Positions 1 to 12,470 are shown, counted from the first letter of the stretch. The stretch is DNA of 64,000 bases from Pardosa pseudoannulata (GCA_032207245.1 CM063510.1:49600595-49664594); one strand, 5' to 3'. Notes: generated by a model from the letters alone, not told the origin. Translations and numbers: made by a program.

Positions 1-50
<50 letters not shown>
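1..50. repeat. (TA)n microsatellite cut by the window edge
   Basis: Uninterrupted TA dinucleotide repeat from base 1 to about base 49, so the tract continues to the left of the window. Several other (TA)n tracts in this window abut mobile elements, so an element could lie just outside. Its full length cannot be judged here. Confidence 0.95.
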
Positions 51-52
<2 letters not shown>

Positions 53-519
53 AATATATAGGTAATATATAAATATACATATGTATAATATTTTCGCAAA
101 GAAAATATAAATAAGATAAATAAAAAGTTAATCTTAAATCTAAATTGTTTTTTTAATCAACCTTCCCGTTCTGTGGTTCTGCATCGACTGATGCAAAAAC
201 TACGTTTTATTTGCCTAACTTTTTACAGAATCTAAGTAGTAGATAAGAATATTCAGATCCGTTTTCCTGTATATACAGTTATTTTTGTACCCACAAACAA
301 ACCATGTTGTGACACTAACCCGTACTAGTATGTGAACCGCGCTCAAGTATCAATCGTCAGAAAAAAGTACTAGTACATGTCCCGCATACAATGTGTTAAA
401 AAGTACTGCAGAGTTTTGTAAATTGAAAGCTTCCTTATATCGGTATTTCTCTGTGCAGCTTATAATAATTTTAAATATTGAACAACATTCTGTAGAAAAT
501 ATTCAGACATTAATGGTTA

Positions 520-642
520 GGTTTGTTTCAAGTGCTATTGCTTACTCTTTTGCAACATGAGGACTTATGAGACAGGAACAAACTGCTTAAAGCCCATTCC
601 AAGCGGCTACGAATTCTGGTACCAAAGACCAGCCCCCTAAAT
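520..642 (-). mobile_element. Decayed SINE copy, family A
   Basis: Read on the plus strand, this stretch repeats the order seen in the well-preserved minus-strand SINE at 55798-55975: a GTTT-rich tail, then a block like AGTGCTATTGCTTACT, then TTTGCAACATGAGGACTTATGAG, then CTACGAA. The part that should hold the RNA polymerase III B box is missing: the sequence jumps from CTACGAA to GGTACCAAAGACCAG, which corresponds to the part next to the A box. It is therefore an old copy with an internal deletion. Family membership is inferred from this by-eye alignment only. Confidence 0.5.
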
Positions 643-2071
643 CTTTAACAGTTTCCTTTTTTTTTCATGAATTCGATAAATAAAATGTTATATTTTTGTT
701 AATTTGAGATTTCTAAGCTTCAAGATGTTGTTGAAAGTAATAATTATAATTATTTTAAGCATGTAATACTGGTTATCAGGTATTAGTTTTTTGTCTGTAG
801 GTGGGATTACCTCTACAAAATCTCTCTTGGTCAGCCTCCCAAAAACTCAAGCCAAAGATAAGCCAAAAACTCAGATTAAAACTCATGGACTAATGTAAAA
901 CATATCAGAAAACCCGCGCTTTTGAACCAAACAAACTACACTTCGAAAACAAACATCGTGTAGACATCTACACGAGTAATTTGATATTAAAAATAAGATA
1001 CGGCAAAACAGCGAGAAAAACAAAGAAATCAGATTGCCCGTAGGCCTTAAGGGCAAATCATTAAAGACACTGTAACCGCACCCGTACGATGTACGTGCAA
1101 ATCAAGCAAGGGGCTAATCCTTCGATCATAATTCAGCTGAACATTAATAAATTAAGAGAACATAGCACCTTTGGAGCTGAAAATTCTTCTTTAAATCAAC
1201 TTATCTATGATTCAATATAAAATTCAGCCTCTGCTCTACTTAAAATAAAATTTTTAGACCATTAATAATTGACTAACATTATAAAAACAGTTCATCTTCT
1301 GTATATCAAAGAAGAAACAGAAAATATATACACCAAGTGGGAAAAAATAGAAATCCTTTTATCCGTAAAATAACTTCGAAATTTTTAAATTTGAATAACT
1401 ATTTTATGTTCTGAAATTTATTGAGTAACACTATTTTTAAATATTTATATTACGTAAAAAGTAATTATATTCTATTACGAATTCTTCAATAATATTAGTG
1501 AGTGAAATCTATTTTATTCTATAGAATGATAAATTAATTCTATTGCGTTTTAAAATGCCACATACCATAAAGGGTTGTTTACAAAAATGAAGGTATTTGA
1601 CTACAATTTAATAACCAATTAAATTTAGTTTCTAACATGCACATTTCTAAAGTTTATTTTTATGAGGTGTAGTTTTTCTTATTTAGAAAATATATTACTT
1701 GAAATGGAAAACTAAATAATTTTTGAATCTATAGTTTAAGTGATGAACTTGTAACAATTCATTCCATAAAAAGCTTAAAATTTTATTTTGGGATAAACCG
1801 AATAATGCTGTTAAATTATGAATATAAGTCTAGAAAGGTAATATATCTCCTTAAATAATTTTAAAACATTTCATAAATATATTTTTATAAGGTATAGTTC
1901 GAGAAATATCCTATAGATTAAAATATGTGCGCATCTATTTTTAAAACTTCTGCTGAAAAATTGTAAAATGTATAATAACGTTGACTTATCCTACACAAAG
2001 CGAGAAAAGAGAATCTGCAGTTCTGCACAACAATAAACAAAAATATTCCACCGTCTCGAGGTAGAAGTCTT
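643..2071. other. AT-rich DNA, no gene seen
   Basis: No ORF with coding character and no recognised element. The only local structure is a 20-bp palindrome at 956-975, with 9-bp arms TCGTGTAGA and TCTACACGA around a 2-base centre. Confidence 0.6.
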
Positions 2072-2390
2072 AGATTAGAATAAATGACTAAGATTAGGAT
2101 AATAGAACATGCTTTTATTCCGGCAACTATATGGGGACTTTCAACGCAGTCATCAGATAAATCCTTTTCGGGATATCGTTTACATTCCATGCACATTTAT
2201 TTTTTTTTCTTTTTAAGGAATAATAACAAACATCAAAATTCTTTTCGTCATGGAGTGCTTATGCAGCTTTTCAAGCTAATTCAGTGTATTTTTATGTCCG
2301 CTTTGCTCTCACGAGTGCTGGGAATGGTTCACCATCGAATATGAATAATGTAATCAACCTCAAAAGAAGAGAAAAAGATGTATTTGTGGT
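2072..2390 (+). repeat. Low-copy dispersed repeat, copy 1 of 3
   Basis: Shares an ordered set of blocks with 7645-7965 and, in part, with 5705-5815. The blocks are GACTAAGATTAGGATAATAG, then ACATGCTTTTATTCCG, then ATGGAGTGCTTATG, then TGAATAATGTAATCAACCTC near the end. All three copies lie in the same orientation within 6 kb, which suggests local duplication or clustered insertion. No terminal repeats, tail or coding capacity were seen. The 86-codon plus-strand ORF crossing it is probably incidental. Confidence 0.55.
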
Positions 2391-2615
2391 TTTTCTTTTG
2401 TATTTTTTAAAATCATCTTTCTTTTTAGCATGGGCGTTGTTCTGACCTATTCTTTCTATTATTTAGCTGTAACCACTGCCGCTTACTCTCAATTTACTAG
2501 AAAACTTAAGTTTTTATCCAATTTTGAATTTCTAAGTAGAAAGATATTTGCTTTGATTTGATTTTTTCAAACATTACCCGTCGAATGTTTAATTAATAGC
2601 AAGGGCTTTATACTT

Positions 2616-3585
2616 GTCAAATTCTTATCACGCATCAAATTGCACGCGTTGAAAATGCAAGAAATTCAATTTAGGATACCTTTTCGTGACGAAGACTACA
2701 CGAATTACTAGTCTTATTGCGAAAAATTTTCGACCGATTCATGTTGGTTTGAGAGTTGATAAGGTTTTTAGTCAGTTGAAAACATATTGCTGTTGTACCA
2801 GAAATCCGTGCAGTCGTCATCAGAAAAGGAGTAATAAGCAGAATCCCCAGCTTTCCGAATACCTACTCTTTTACTTATGATAACTACTTTACAAAGGCAT
2901 TATCCTAGTCAAATTCTTATCACGCATCAAATTGCACTGGTTGAAAATACAACAAATTCAATTTAGAATACCTTTTCCTGACGAAAACTGCACGAATTTC
3001 TCGTCTTATTGAGAAAAATTTTCAACCGATTTCTGTTGGTTCGACAGGTGATAAGGTTTTTAATCAGTTAAAAACATTTTACTGTTGCACCATAAATCCA
3101 TGCAGTCTCCACCGGAAAATACGCAGAATCAACTATATTTTAATACGTATACTTTTACTTATAAATACTTTATAAATGATTTACAAAAGAAAAGTGCATT
3201 TTTGTGTGTGGGGGGGGGGACACGCAAGTCTCAGTTGAAATAGATTTTCTGTTCAACTGATAATAATTTCTAGGATATATGAAAAATGACTATACCGTTA
3301 AAAAATGAGGCTGAAGGTAAACAGTGAAAACATCTAGTTAAGTTTAAATTAACTTCAAAGTTTATCTAAAACCTTTATCACAGGTCAACATTTATATGTT
3401 AAAAAACAACAGATTCAATTTGCGATTAATTTTCCCAGTGAATTACGTGCTGATTTCTCGTTCGATAATAAAAGTTTTCAACCGATTAAAAGCCTTATCA
3501 CAAATTAACCCGAACCAAAATAAATCGGTAGAATTTTTTCGGTATTGCACAAGAAATCCCTATATCCTTCAATAGGAAAAAAAAA
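2616..3585 (+). repeat. Diverged tandem repeat, unit about 292 bp
   Basis: Copy 1 begins at 2616 and copy 2 at 2908, both with GTCAAATTCTTATCACGCAT, which gives a 292-bp period. They share many further blocks, such as TTCAATTTAG.ATACCTTTTC, AAAAATTTTC.ACCGATT, GATAAGGTTTTTA.TCAGTT and a TGCTGTTG-type block followed by ..CATAAATCC.TGCAGTC. A weaker third copy lies at about 3370-3585 (TTCAATTTGCGATTA, TTTTCAACCGATT, ATTGCACAAGAAATCC). A 64-codon ORF in copy 1 is not kept open in copy 2, which argues against coding. Short G8 tract at about 3210-3219. Confidence 0.75.
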
Positions 3586-5704
3586 ATAAACGTAAAATGA
3601 ATTCATTAATTTTTCTCAACATGCACCGGATGACGTGGGATAGGTTCATAACATTAATAACTAATTTTTTATACTTCTTTGAAGCTGAGTTTTTCATCTC
3701 ATGTGACAGAAATGATCCTATATTCATAAAGAAATTCAAAAACGTTTCAAGATTTTAACTATTTAATATAATTTTAAATGTGATACCAATATTTCAGTTT
3801 CTGAATATTAACATTATTCATCAATTGGTTATATATTTTAAACATTGTAAGCAAATTTATCTAAATTTTATGTAAATTCTTATGATAAAGTAAAAACTAC
3901 ATGTATTATAAATAGTACATATGCAATATTATATATATATCGTTATCATTCATATACAACCCTTATACAGTTCTATACCAGGAAAAACATTTAGGATGGA
4001 GTATAGCGCTCATCATACATTTAACACGTGCATGGATTTGAAACCATATTTGAAACTAATTTCTACTAATTTCTACAAAGAGGTAAATCATGAATTATTG
4101 TTCAAATTTAATACTTTCGATTTATAATTTTATTTTCAACATAAAATCTTAGTTAAAAAGTTGCTGCAAGACCTTCCACTAAGTAAAAAAGTTTTCGTTT
4201 TATTTTTTCCTTTAACTGTTTTGATTCATAAGTATATCTCGTGATTACCTGAAACAATATAAACTATTACACTGAGTCTCTTTAATAAGCGATTTAAAGA
4301 AGTGTGTGTTATATACGATGAAATACAACACATATGCATCAACAAAATCATATATATGTACACATGACGGCATAAATATATAAATGTCGAACCGCAAGAG
4401 GTGTGCGATATGCTTACAACGCATACTCTCGGCACATGGTTTTGGTGAATAATCAAATCGTAACGGCGTTGTAGTTAGGAGTTGTGCTAAAGTGAGAGAA
4501 GAATTCCTGTGTGGACTTCTAGAGTTGACACTAAATAACATTTTAGGAGACAATCGACCGCAATAATATTTATATGTAATTTCCGTAAAAACGTAAACAG
4601 CCTGTTTTAGTCCTATGTTTAGAATATATATTAATTGTTTGTGAATTTTTATTTCTTTCAACTATGAAATCACCTACACAAAGAGCTCCGCATATATATG
4701 TATGAGTGTGTGTATATAGATATATGTGTATATTTATAAATGTTTAAATATACTTATGTGTATGTATAAATATTAAAATAATACAATTCTCGCACTCATG
4801 TTTAAAACGCTGGTGCCCAAGTAGCCGTCTGTTCTCCACCAATAACCATTGCCTCAAGTCAGAAAGAAACAAACATTGCATTTAGTCTTATAAAATCAAA
4901 TGTTTCAACGAAATTATTGCAAAATGAACTTCGTAAACAGTATTAAAGAATACACGTTATCATAATTACTTAAGAGAAATTATTAATTTTGTTGTAGCGC
5001 ACACGGGCAAAAAATATCATACTACCCAATTGAAAAGAAATAAAACGCTGAAAAAAGGAAGGTATGATTTTTAACTTGAGGTTAAACATTGAAAGTCAGT
5101 TAGGAGCTAGGAATCTTAATATTAATTTAGATGGTGATGCTTTATAAAGCCAAATATAATGTCTATTGCAGAATCTCGTGATGTCAGCTATTTCACATTC
5201 TCAAACTAATAGTTGTCGATGTATAACGAGCGAAAGGGTATTGATTACAAAAGAATATATCGTGAGGTATATATTCTGCATAAAAACTCATTTACATAGG
5301 TACTATAAAAACGTAAAATATTATGATATAAATATTACATAACTGAATTGACTTAATTGTTTAGTTTGAAAGTTATTCTAAATAAACTGATATTTTTTTC
5401 GCTTAAGAAAAATTTCTGTTTTCTGTTCTGTTTTATGTTCTTTTGATTTTATACTAACCAGGTTCAATTCCATATGACACCCATACATATGTGTATAATT
5501 GTAAATGCATTTTAAGTTTCCCTATAGAAAAGTTTCTTAACATTACAATGTTTCCTTTGTTAAATATCTTAGGAATAAATATAAAACGCCATTAATTATT
5601 TTTAATTTAATTATTTTAAATTTTAATTATTTTGATAAAAGGGACACCTTTTGGACTGAGTATCGAAAAAGAAAATTCTCTAGTGTCTTGATAAATAAAT
5701 TTTG
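3586..5704. other. AT-rich DNA with one 138-codon ORF, no recognised gene
   Basis: Nothing recognisable. The longest non-microsatellite ORF of the window lies here on the minus strand, 4245-4661 (138 codons from ATG). Its predicted protein has no motif I recognise, no signal peptide and no domain. The local sequence is somewhat less AT-rich than its surroundings, which itself favours longer chance ORFs. Degenerate TA/TG runs occur at about 4690-4770. Confidence 0.5.
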
Positions 5705-5815
5705 AATTAAAGTTTATGACTAAGATTAGAAATATAAGGCATGCTTGTATTCCGAAGACTAATGAACAGCTTTCAAAAATTCTCTGAAGGTTAGTGCTTA
5801 TACAATAGACAACCT
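5705..5815 (+). repeat. Low-copy dispersed repeat, copy 2 of 3 (partial)
   Basis: Matches the first part of the repeat at 2072-2390: ATGACTAAGATTAGAAATAT, GGCATGCTTGTATTCCG and later TTAGTGCTTATAC. The right half of the family is not recognisable here, so this copy is truncated or more diverged. Confidence 0.45.
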
Positions 5816-7644
5816 TTTATTTTTAGTGATTTTAACAAATGTACTTTTTATCTGTTAGAGTATTTACTCTGTATTATAAGCGAAATAATTATACATTTAT
5901 TTCCATTTATCAGTGGATACTGTTGAAGACTGAACACTAAAAGTGTATTAGAAAGTCAATAAGTGAACTTAAAAAACTTTAAAAACCTTTTTCAGATTTT
6001 GTATTTTGGGATAAATTAATATCTACTTAGCGTATTGATATAATTTTTAAAGATTTAGAGTAATCAATGTTTTGTCATAAAGGGTTGAAATAGTATTACG
6101 AGATATAAAAATAATAACAATCTGTTAACCAGCTAGCTAGCTAACTGACTGTCTAACTAGGAGGGTTATTCTTGCTTTGCTACGATGATTTTTTCAAGTA
6201 TATAATAATCTCATTTTCGATTCTCATGGTACTTTTATTAATATTAGTCTTGTGATAAGGCTCAATTAAACGTTAAAGTGCTATCAAAATACGAAAACTT
6301 TTGTTCGTTACGAAGAACTTATGCCTAATAAATATCCCTTTAAGTAGTTGGTGTAGCCCAATTTCATAAATCTACTTGTAATCTGTTCTATTGTTTTTCT
6401 CCTATTTAATAATACCTTAAGTTTAAAAAATATAAAAACATACTGAAACTTCTGATAAATTATATTTGTATGAATAATAATTATGTAGCATATATTTTGC
6501 ATGCTATTGAATTTAAAAAAAATAACTGTCGTGTATTGCTATCTGAAATGTTTTGTATAACTTCAAAAGTGTTATGAAAACTCTTCACACCTCTTGGCAA
6601 AATCCCAAAACATTGCAGGTTTTTCATAAGCTATTCCATGGCACATTTTGTAAAAAAAAATATTGGCTGTTAATAGACACCTGATGTTAGCAGAAATTGG
6701 TGGAGGAGATGTAATCCAGGTATAAAATCTACATAGTTGGTTTGGGCTTTGACAAAATAGGTGTGAAATCTTTCGAAACATTTTATAAAGCTAAAAAATC
6801 GATATGCCTGTACATATATTTGTATACAAGGCATCTGCTTCTATAAAACTGTAAACACTTATCTCATTTGTTTATAATACAGTTTTTATTTCATTTATAT
6901 CAAAAACTTTTAATTATTTTTATGGTTCACTGTAATATTCGTGAAGCCGAACTTTTCAGAGCTCTGGTGGTACAGTGTTCATGAGTACTCCTCCTAAATC
7001 AAAACATTAAGCTTTTTACTCGTGTAGCTTGAATAGAGTGTGTATAAATTGTTTTTGACTCTTATCTATCTTAAATATTACTTAAATATCTACCTTTTAA
7101 ATTTTAACATAGAAGATATGAAAGATATTTAACATTATCAAATATCTTTGATATATATATATATATATCTTATAAAATATATATAATCTGTAGATATATC
7201 ATCATGTAATATTATATTAAATATATACTAATATATCTTACAAAATAATCATAAAAGATATTTAACATGACATCATTAATATAAATTTGATTGAGGATAC
7301 AAAAAAAAAGATTATACAATCATGATACAAAAATAAGCAAATATTGTAACTGTTAAAAAACAAACTAATATAACTGTTAAAATAACTGTTAAATTTAAGT
7401 TAATTTTAACTGTTAAATACCTTAAAATTTATATTCTTTTTAAGGAACAGAAAAGGTTTGAAAAATGTTTAAAGTTATTTTATAATTTTCTCGAATACCA
7501 TGAAAAGTAGATACTTATTTCTCTTTTTTAAATTTCCCTAGGAAAAATCATAAAATTTTTAATGCCATTTACTTACTAAGATGGTAGCAAATGGAAGATT
7601 TTTGCAGTAAAAATCAACCAAAAAATGTTCTACTCCCCGAAAGA
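5816..7644. other. AT-rich DNA, no gene seen
   Basis: No ORF with coding character. Contains a short run of TAGC repeats (about 6130-6142), a short (TA)n at about 7148-7167, and a stretch of repeated AACTGTTAAA-like words at about 7345-7415. None of these identify an element. Confidence 0.6.
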
Positions 7645-7965
7645 AAATTTAAATTAGAATATATGAGTCAGATTAGGATAATAGGACATGTTTTTACTCC
7701 GACAGTTATCTGGACGCATTAAATGCAACCATGAGGCTTACCCTCTTTGGGTTAGCGTTTACTCGTATATTACATCTAGTTCCTCTTTTACTCTTTCAAA
7801 GAATAATATGAACTATAAGCACCCAAGTTGGAATGCTTAAGAAGAATTTAGAGCTAATTTTCTACATTTTTTGTGTCAGGTTTATACTCAACAATCATAG
7901 TACATTAAAGCTCCCAAGATGAATAATGTAACCAAGCTGAAAATGAAAAATATTTGTGAAAGTTT
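7645..7965 (+). repeat. Low-copy dispersed repeat, copy 3 of 3
   Basis: Ordered similarity to 2072-2390: TGAGTCAGATTAGGATAATA, GGACATGTTTTTACTCCG, the AAAGAATAAT block, GGAATGCTTAAG and the closing block TGAATAATGTAACCAAGC. Same orientation as the other two copies. No terminal signature was found. Confidence 0.55.
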
Positions 7966-8621
7966 ACATTTTTAGTAGCATTAATACTTGTACCTTTTTT
8001 GTAATATTGATTGATTCATGTTCATTTTTAAATGTTAAAATGATATTTTAGATTATGAAAGGGTTTACATCGAAATAAATTCTTAATGAATTTGTAATTT
8101 TAACAGAGTGACATCATACAAACTAACTCCCAAGAAAAATTTATATTTTTTGGATGAATTAAGGGAAAAATATTTTATTTTCTAAATACAATTCGAATAG
8201 AAATGATAAAATTTAACACTGCATAGATACGTATATAATATTCAATATGCAGACATTGAACTAAATGAATGAAATTCCTATAGTTATTTAACTTCCAATT
8301 TTTACGTCCTTGTCCAAAATAAACAAATTATTGTATTTGCAATACATTTCATGGTTCAATATATGACGAATTTTAATTTATTTTGAGCATGACTGACTAT
8401 TAGATCTGCAAGTGCGTGCAAGAAAACTTAAATTATGAAAGGGAAACTTTAAATTATGATTTTGACCATTCTTGAACTGGTTATGACTAGAGGACTCTTA
8501 ATGTCTGTACGTATGTTTGTATGGATTTCGCGTAATTAGATTAGATGGATAAGGTCGATATTATATATTTACTTCTCTTATAACGCCAAGTTGTACACCT
8601 CCGCTTTTAATGGCATATATG

Positions 8622-9330
8622 CGAGGTGCATCCAGAAAGTAAGTTTCCCGATGGTTTTCCCTTTAAAGTAAACGTAATTAAGTAGTGACAATTGTGCAGA
8701 AATAACAGATATATGACGTATCAATCATATGCCAGCTGGACAGGTCCCGACTCCTGTCAGTACCTTGGTAACAGTAGTCCTAAATGGAAACTCTAATTCC
8801 TTCTCCCGCCCCGCCTGCAAGGTTCGGTCAATGATATTGAATGCACAGAGCATTGTACGAATTGAAATTCATCTTCAGCTCTATGAGCCGAAACTGACAT
8901 TCGAACACAAAATTCAACGCTTAGGAGCATCACTGACATTTCTGATACGATATCACGATGACGGCGGCGAGTTCTTCAGCAGGATCGTCACGAGCAATAC
9001 TTGAATTTCGCACTTTACACCGAAAACCAAGCAACTGTCAATGCTTTCTCGTCATAGTGGATCTTATGTCTGGACAAAATTCAAAAAGACGATGTCGGTA
9101 CGGAAAGGGATATGCACGGCGTTCTGGGACAGGAAGGCTGGTTCCATTCACAGGGGTCAGAGTTCTACGACAGAGGGATCCCACACTACGACAAGTGTCT
9201 CAATTCTGCTGGTGGTTATGTTGAAAAATAGCTGAAATATTGCTGTACTTGTTGCCAATAAATATGTCCCTCAAAGTGTGATATCTTTTTTTCTTTTAAA
9301 TAGGGAAACTTACTTTCTGGATGCACCTCG
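8622..9330 (+). mobile_element. Internally deleted mariner-family transposon
   Basis: Perfect 28-bp terminal inverted repeats lie at 8622-8649 and 9303-9330. The outer end reads CGAGGTGCATCCAGAAAGTA and continues AGTTTCCC. The right end is followed by TA, the mariner target. The left flank is TG, probably a mutated TA. The whole element is 709 bp, against about 1.3 kb for a complete mariner, so roughly half is missing. Inside lies a damaged mariner transposase reading frame (separate entry). Identical ends with a ruined gene suggest a non-autonomous copy that was mobilised by an intact relative or that decayed mainly inside. The flanking DNA (about 8490-8560 and 9341-9400) may belong to an older repeat into which it jumped. 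Confidence 0.85.
8729..9231 (+). pseudogene. Mariner transposase pseudogene, catalytic centre lost
   Basis: Mariner transposases cut and paste the element by a D,D34D catalytic triad. One frame from 8729 gives residues like the N-terminal DNA-binding part (ILNAQSIVRIEIHLQLYEP, about 8834-8890), then jumps to the start of the catalytic domain (YHDDGGEFFSRIVT, about 8945-8992). The place of the first catalytic Asp, normally TGDETW, reads TSNT followed by a stop at 9002-9004. The same frame continues with ISHFTPKTKQLSM and TMSVRKGICTAFWDRKAG to about 9145. A different frame then gives the C-terminal end, SEFYDRGIPHYDKCLN and GGYVEK, with a stop at 9229-9231. The segments that carry the second and third Asp (HDNA and YSPDLAP motifs) are absent. 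It therefore has an internal deletion upstream, a lost first Asp, a deletion plus frameshift downstream, and cannot be active. Confidence 0.85.
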
Positions 9331-10429
9331 TAGAATGAAAAATTTCAATTTAGCGTCATTCACGCTGTAGACATTACCTCAAAAACGATTAGTCGAAAAA
9401 TATTGAAATCTTGAATTTATAACTTATATAGTTTCATAATATATATTTTCAAAGATAGAGCTTTATTGACATGTTTCTAAAAATTCATTTTTTGTTTTTG
9501 TTTTTCAGTCGATAAAAATGGTTGTTATAATGAAGATTTTATGCCTCGAATTGTATTATGTGATCTTAACATTAACATTATATCCATACATAACGAGTAT
9601 AAAGGAACTCATATACTTCCAAAATGAAATAAACATACATTTATTCTATACATTTTATGAAGAGTATATCCAAAACTTGTATCAACAAATCAAAATAAAG
9701 ATTGTTTTATTTTTAATACTTCTATGCAAAGGGTAAAGGAAGTAAATTTGAATATATCAATTTTACTATCCTTCTTTTAACAATGATTCGGGTTTTATAT
9801 GTAAAGGACTACATATTGTAGGATCTATTCATTCTAGGAATTAATGGCTTTTAAATTTGTACATCTCTTTTCACTGATAACTTTTTTTATTGAAAAAAAT
9901 TGAAAAAATATTTTATCATTCAGTGGTCTATCATTTTAACGGTTATTTGATAGTCTTTCTACATTTCTATCCATTGTGCTTTATATGATAGTGTCGCTGT
10001 CATTTTTAATATTCAGCTATTTCATAGTCTCTTTCTTATTTTTACATTTATCGAATACTTTATCATTTTTGGAGGAACCGAGACATTTATTGAATAAGTT
10101 ATTTATTCTGGTTCACGTTTCTGATGACTTATCTTTCTATGGTCGTAGAGACTTCCACAGTTATTCAATCAATGGTTATTTTTATTCCTCCAGAAAAAGG
10201 TATCTTCAAATCAATAAAACGAGATATTTGAAAATGTCATAAAAGTTTATCAAAAAATTTCTATTGAAATATATTTTTAAAAAAATGCATGAGTTATATT
10301 ATACTAGCTATCTAAAGCATCCGTAGTAACTCGCGTTTATTAATACCTCCCAGTAATTTTGTAGCTTGAGTAAAAAATGAATACATTTCACTGATTTATA
10401 AACTTAAATAACAGGAGTCATTTTACTAT
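9331..10429. other. AT-rich DNA, no gene seen
   Basis: Two short plus-strand ORFs (72 and 88 codons, at 9518-9736 and 9976-10242) encode hydrophobic, low-complexity peptides with no motif I recognise. I treat them as chance. The start of the block (to about 9400) may be the right half of a repeat split by the mariner insertion. Confidence 0.5.
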
Positions 10430-10702
<273 letters not shown>

Positions 10703-11122
10703 CTGAGGCGCCAGGGAAGAAGATACCCGGATTTATCCAGCCTTTGAAGAGGCTGCGGGCGTATGGTAATTGCATTCTGCCATCAGCAGCGGCGCATGCT
10801 CCTATGATGCCGGCCGCCCTATTTAGGGCCACCGTAGCTGGGGTTGAGCAAGCAGTTCCAGCCAGCCAACCCAGCAGCGCCCGCTCCAGCCACGGCCTTG
10901 TTTTGCTTCCCGGCAGCGTCCTCACTGTGCTTCCTTCAGGACCCAGACGTATGCAGTTTACTTTTGTTCAGCCAGTTTGCTGATTGTTTTTTCATTAAGA
11001 TTTTTCTAGTGACTATCTCGCTTTGTTTCTAAAATCTTAATAAATGCCTTTTAAGTTTTTTCTGGTAGCTATATTTTTTTTACGCTAGTCACACCTTCGA
11101 AGACTCTTTATGTATTCCCTTC
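10703..11122. mobile_element. GC-rich segment between direct repeats, possible LTR or LTR-derived insertion
   Basis: From about 10705 to 10985 the base composition changes sharply to GC-rich with many CpG dinucleotides, unlike almost all of the window. It includes a 14-bp palindrome GCCCTATTTAGGGC at 10817-10830, which could be a TATA-like core, and blocks such as GGAAGAAGATACCCGGA. The rest (10986-11122) is AT-rich and has AATAAA-like signals (TTAATAAATGCC near 11037). Overlapping ORFs of 62-79 codons on both strands show no known domain and are expected in stop-poor GC-rich DNA. A promoter-bearing LTR is one reading. A CpG-rich regulatory fragment or a captured foreign piece are others. I could not find a target duplication directly at its edges. 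Confidence 0.35.
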
Positions 11123-11303
11123 ACTATTAATTTCATTCAATATCATTTTAATATGTATAATTTTAACGTATAATTCATTTCAATAAAAAACTTTTTCATT
11201 CACTATAAATGCCTACATACGAAATTTTCTCAATTAGCTATTTATTTTTAAATCATTAATTTGAACTTTATAAATTTAAATAATTCTTTATATTTTTTAC
11301 ACA
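11123..11303 (+). repeat. Right direct repeat around the GC-rich pocket
   Basis: About 180-bp copy of the left repeat without its (TA)n expansion. It starts ACTATTAATTTCATTCAATA and ends near AATTCTTTATATTTTTTAC. Identity by eye is around 90 percent, so the duplication is fairly recent compared with other repeats here. Confidence 0.8.
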
Positions 11304-12159
11304 ATATATTTCTCGGTACTAATGGTATCCTTAAAAAAGGTTAGATGCTATTAAATATCTGGTCGTTTAGTGTTTCTTTAATGTTCGGTCACAGTCAACA
11401 TGTTTTAATACATAATAAAATCCTGTCTTACGATCATAATTTTTTTACCCAAAAAACCATAAATATTTATGCGTTACATTTTTTTCTCTTCGGCACTACA
11501 GTTAGTCTTTTCCTACTGAGTATGATCTATAAAATACCTGTTACTTGCCATAAAAATCGATTTTCTGTTCATTATTTTGTTTTATAGCCTAATAATTCCT
11601 TACCTTCAATTTCGATGCTTCTTAAAGAGTTATATTATTGGGGCATATTTTATATAAGAGATGATTTTCAGTTTTCTGTACTTAAAATGTAAACTGCTAT
11701 ATTTTTATGCTATTTTTATAAAGTTAAAATAATGATTATGCGATGCTATAAACTATATTAGTTTAATCGGGAAATAATTGTAATAATTTATAGCGACCAG
11801 TGTTACCTCTTTATTTAATAGTTAGTGTTTAACTTTTTGGCTTGCTGTGGTTGCTCTGCGAAAACACTGGTTAAATATGTTTTCTCTGCTTTTTAAAGAT
11901 ATATCGGTGATTTGCAAAGCTGTTTTTAGCACTTGAAACAATATAAAGATGTCATAAATAGCCATATTTTGCAATATATATGCAAAATTACATCAAATGA
12001 ATATACATTTTAAAAAAAATAACTGTACTTATGAAACCAACACTTATAAATTGGTTATCTATTTAATTATCCCACTAATTTAATGATAACCATATATAAT
12101 TCTTTTAAAACAATTTAAATTAACTTATAACATAATTTTTCCGTAGTACACGAGGTTGC
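11304..12159. other. AT-rich DNA, no gene seen
   Basis: One 80-codon plus-strand ORF (11345-11587) is hydrophobic and has no recognisable domain. No element boundaries seen. Confidence 0.55.
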
Positions 12160-12470
12160 TGAGGCGCGGTAGTAATTTCGTAGCTGGAAGGTATTGAGTT
12201 CGGGGCTCAAACTGGCATACGATTCGCTGTGTTCGTTAAAGAAGACTGGAATATGTAAAACGTGTGTCCTCCAAGTTCTCAAATGATAATTCTGAACTTG
12301 GCAGGCAAATACCAGGGGAGTCGGGACTTCTGTTTGGTTCCTGCTTCTAAATTACGAGAACAGACTGATGTAAGACATTCTTTAACCCTAGTGGTACACT
12401 TCAAACTAAAGACACATCCGTTCACCTTCATTCGTGTGGCCTCGGACAAACGAGCTTAGCCCGTGGAAGA
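12160..12470 (+). mobile_element. SINE, family B, copy 1
   Basis: The 5' part resembles a tRNA-derived head that has decayed (GAGGCGCGGTAGTAATTTCG, then GAGTTCGGGGCTCAAAC). The body matches the three other copies of this family in order: GCTGTGTTCGTTAAAG, a block near GACTGGAATATGTAAAA, TCCAAGTTCTCAAATGATA, TTCCTGCTTCTAAATTACGA, and CATTCTTTAACCCTAGTGG. The end is followed by an AACAAAAG-like stretch. No clear target duplication. Confidence 0.65.
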
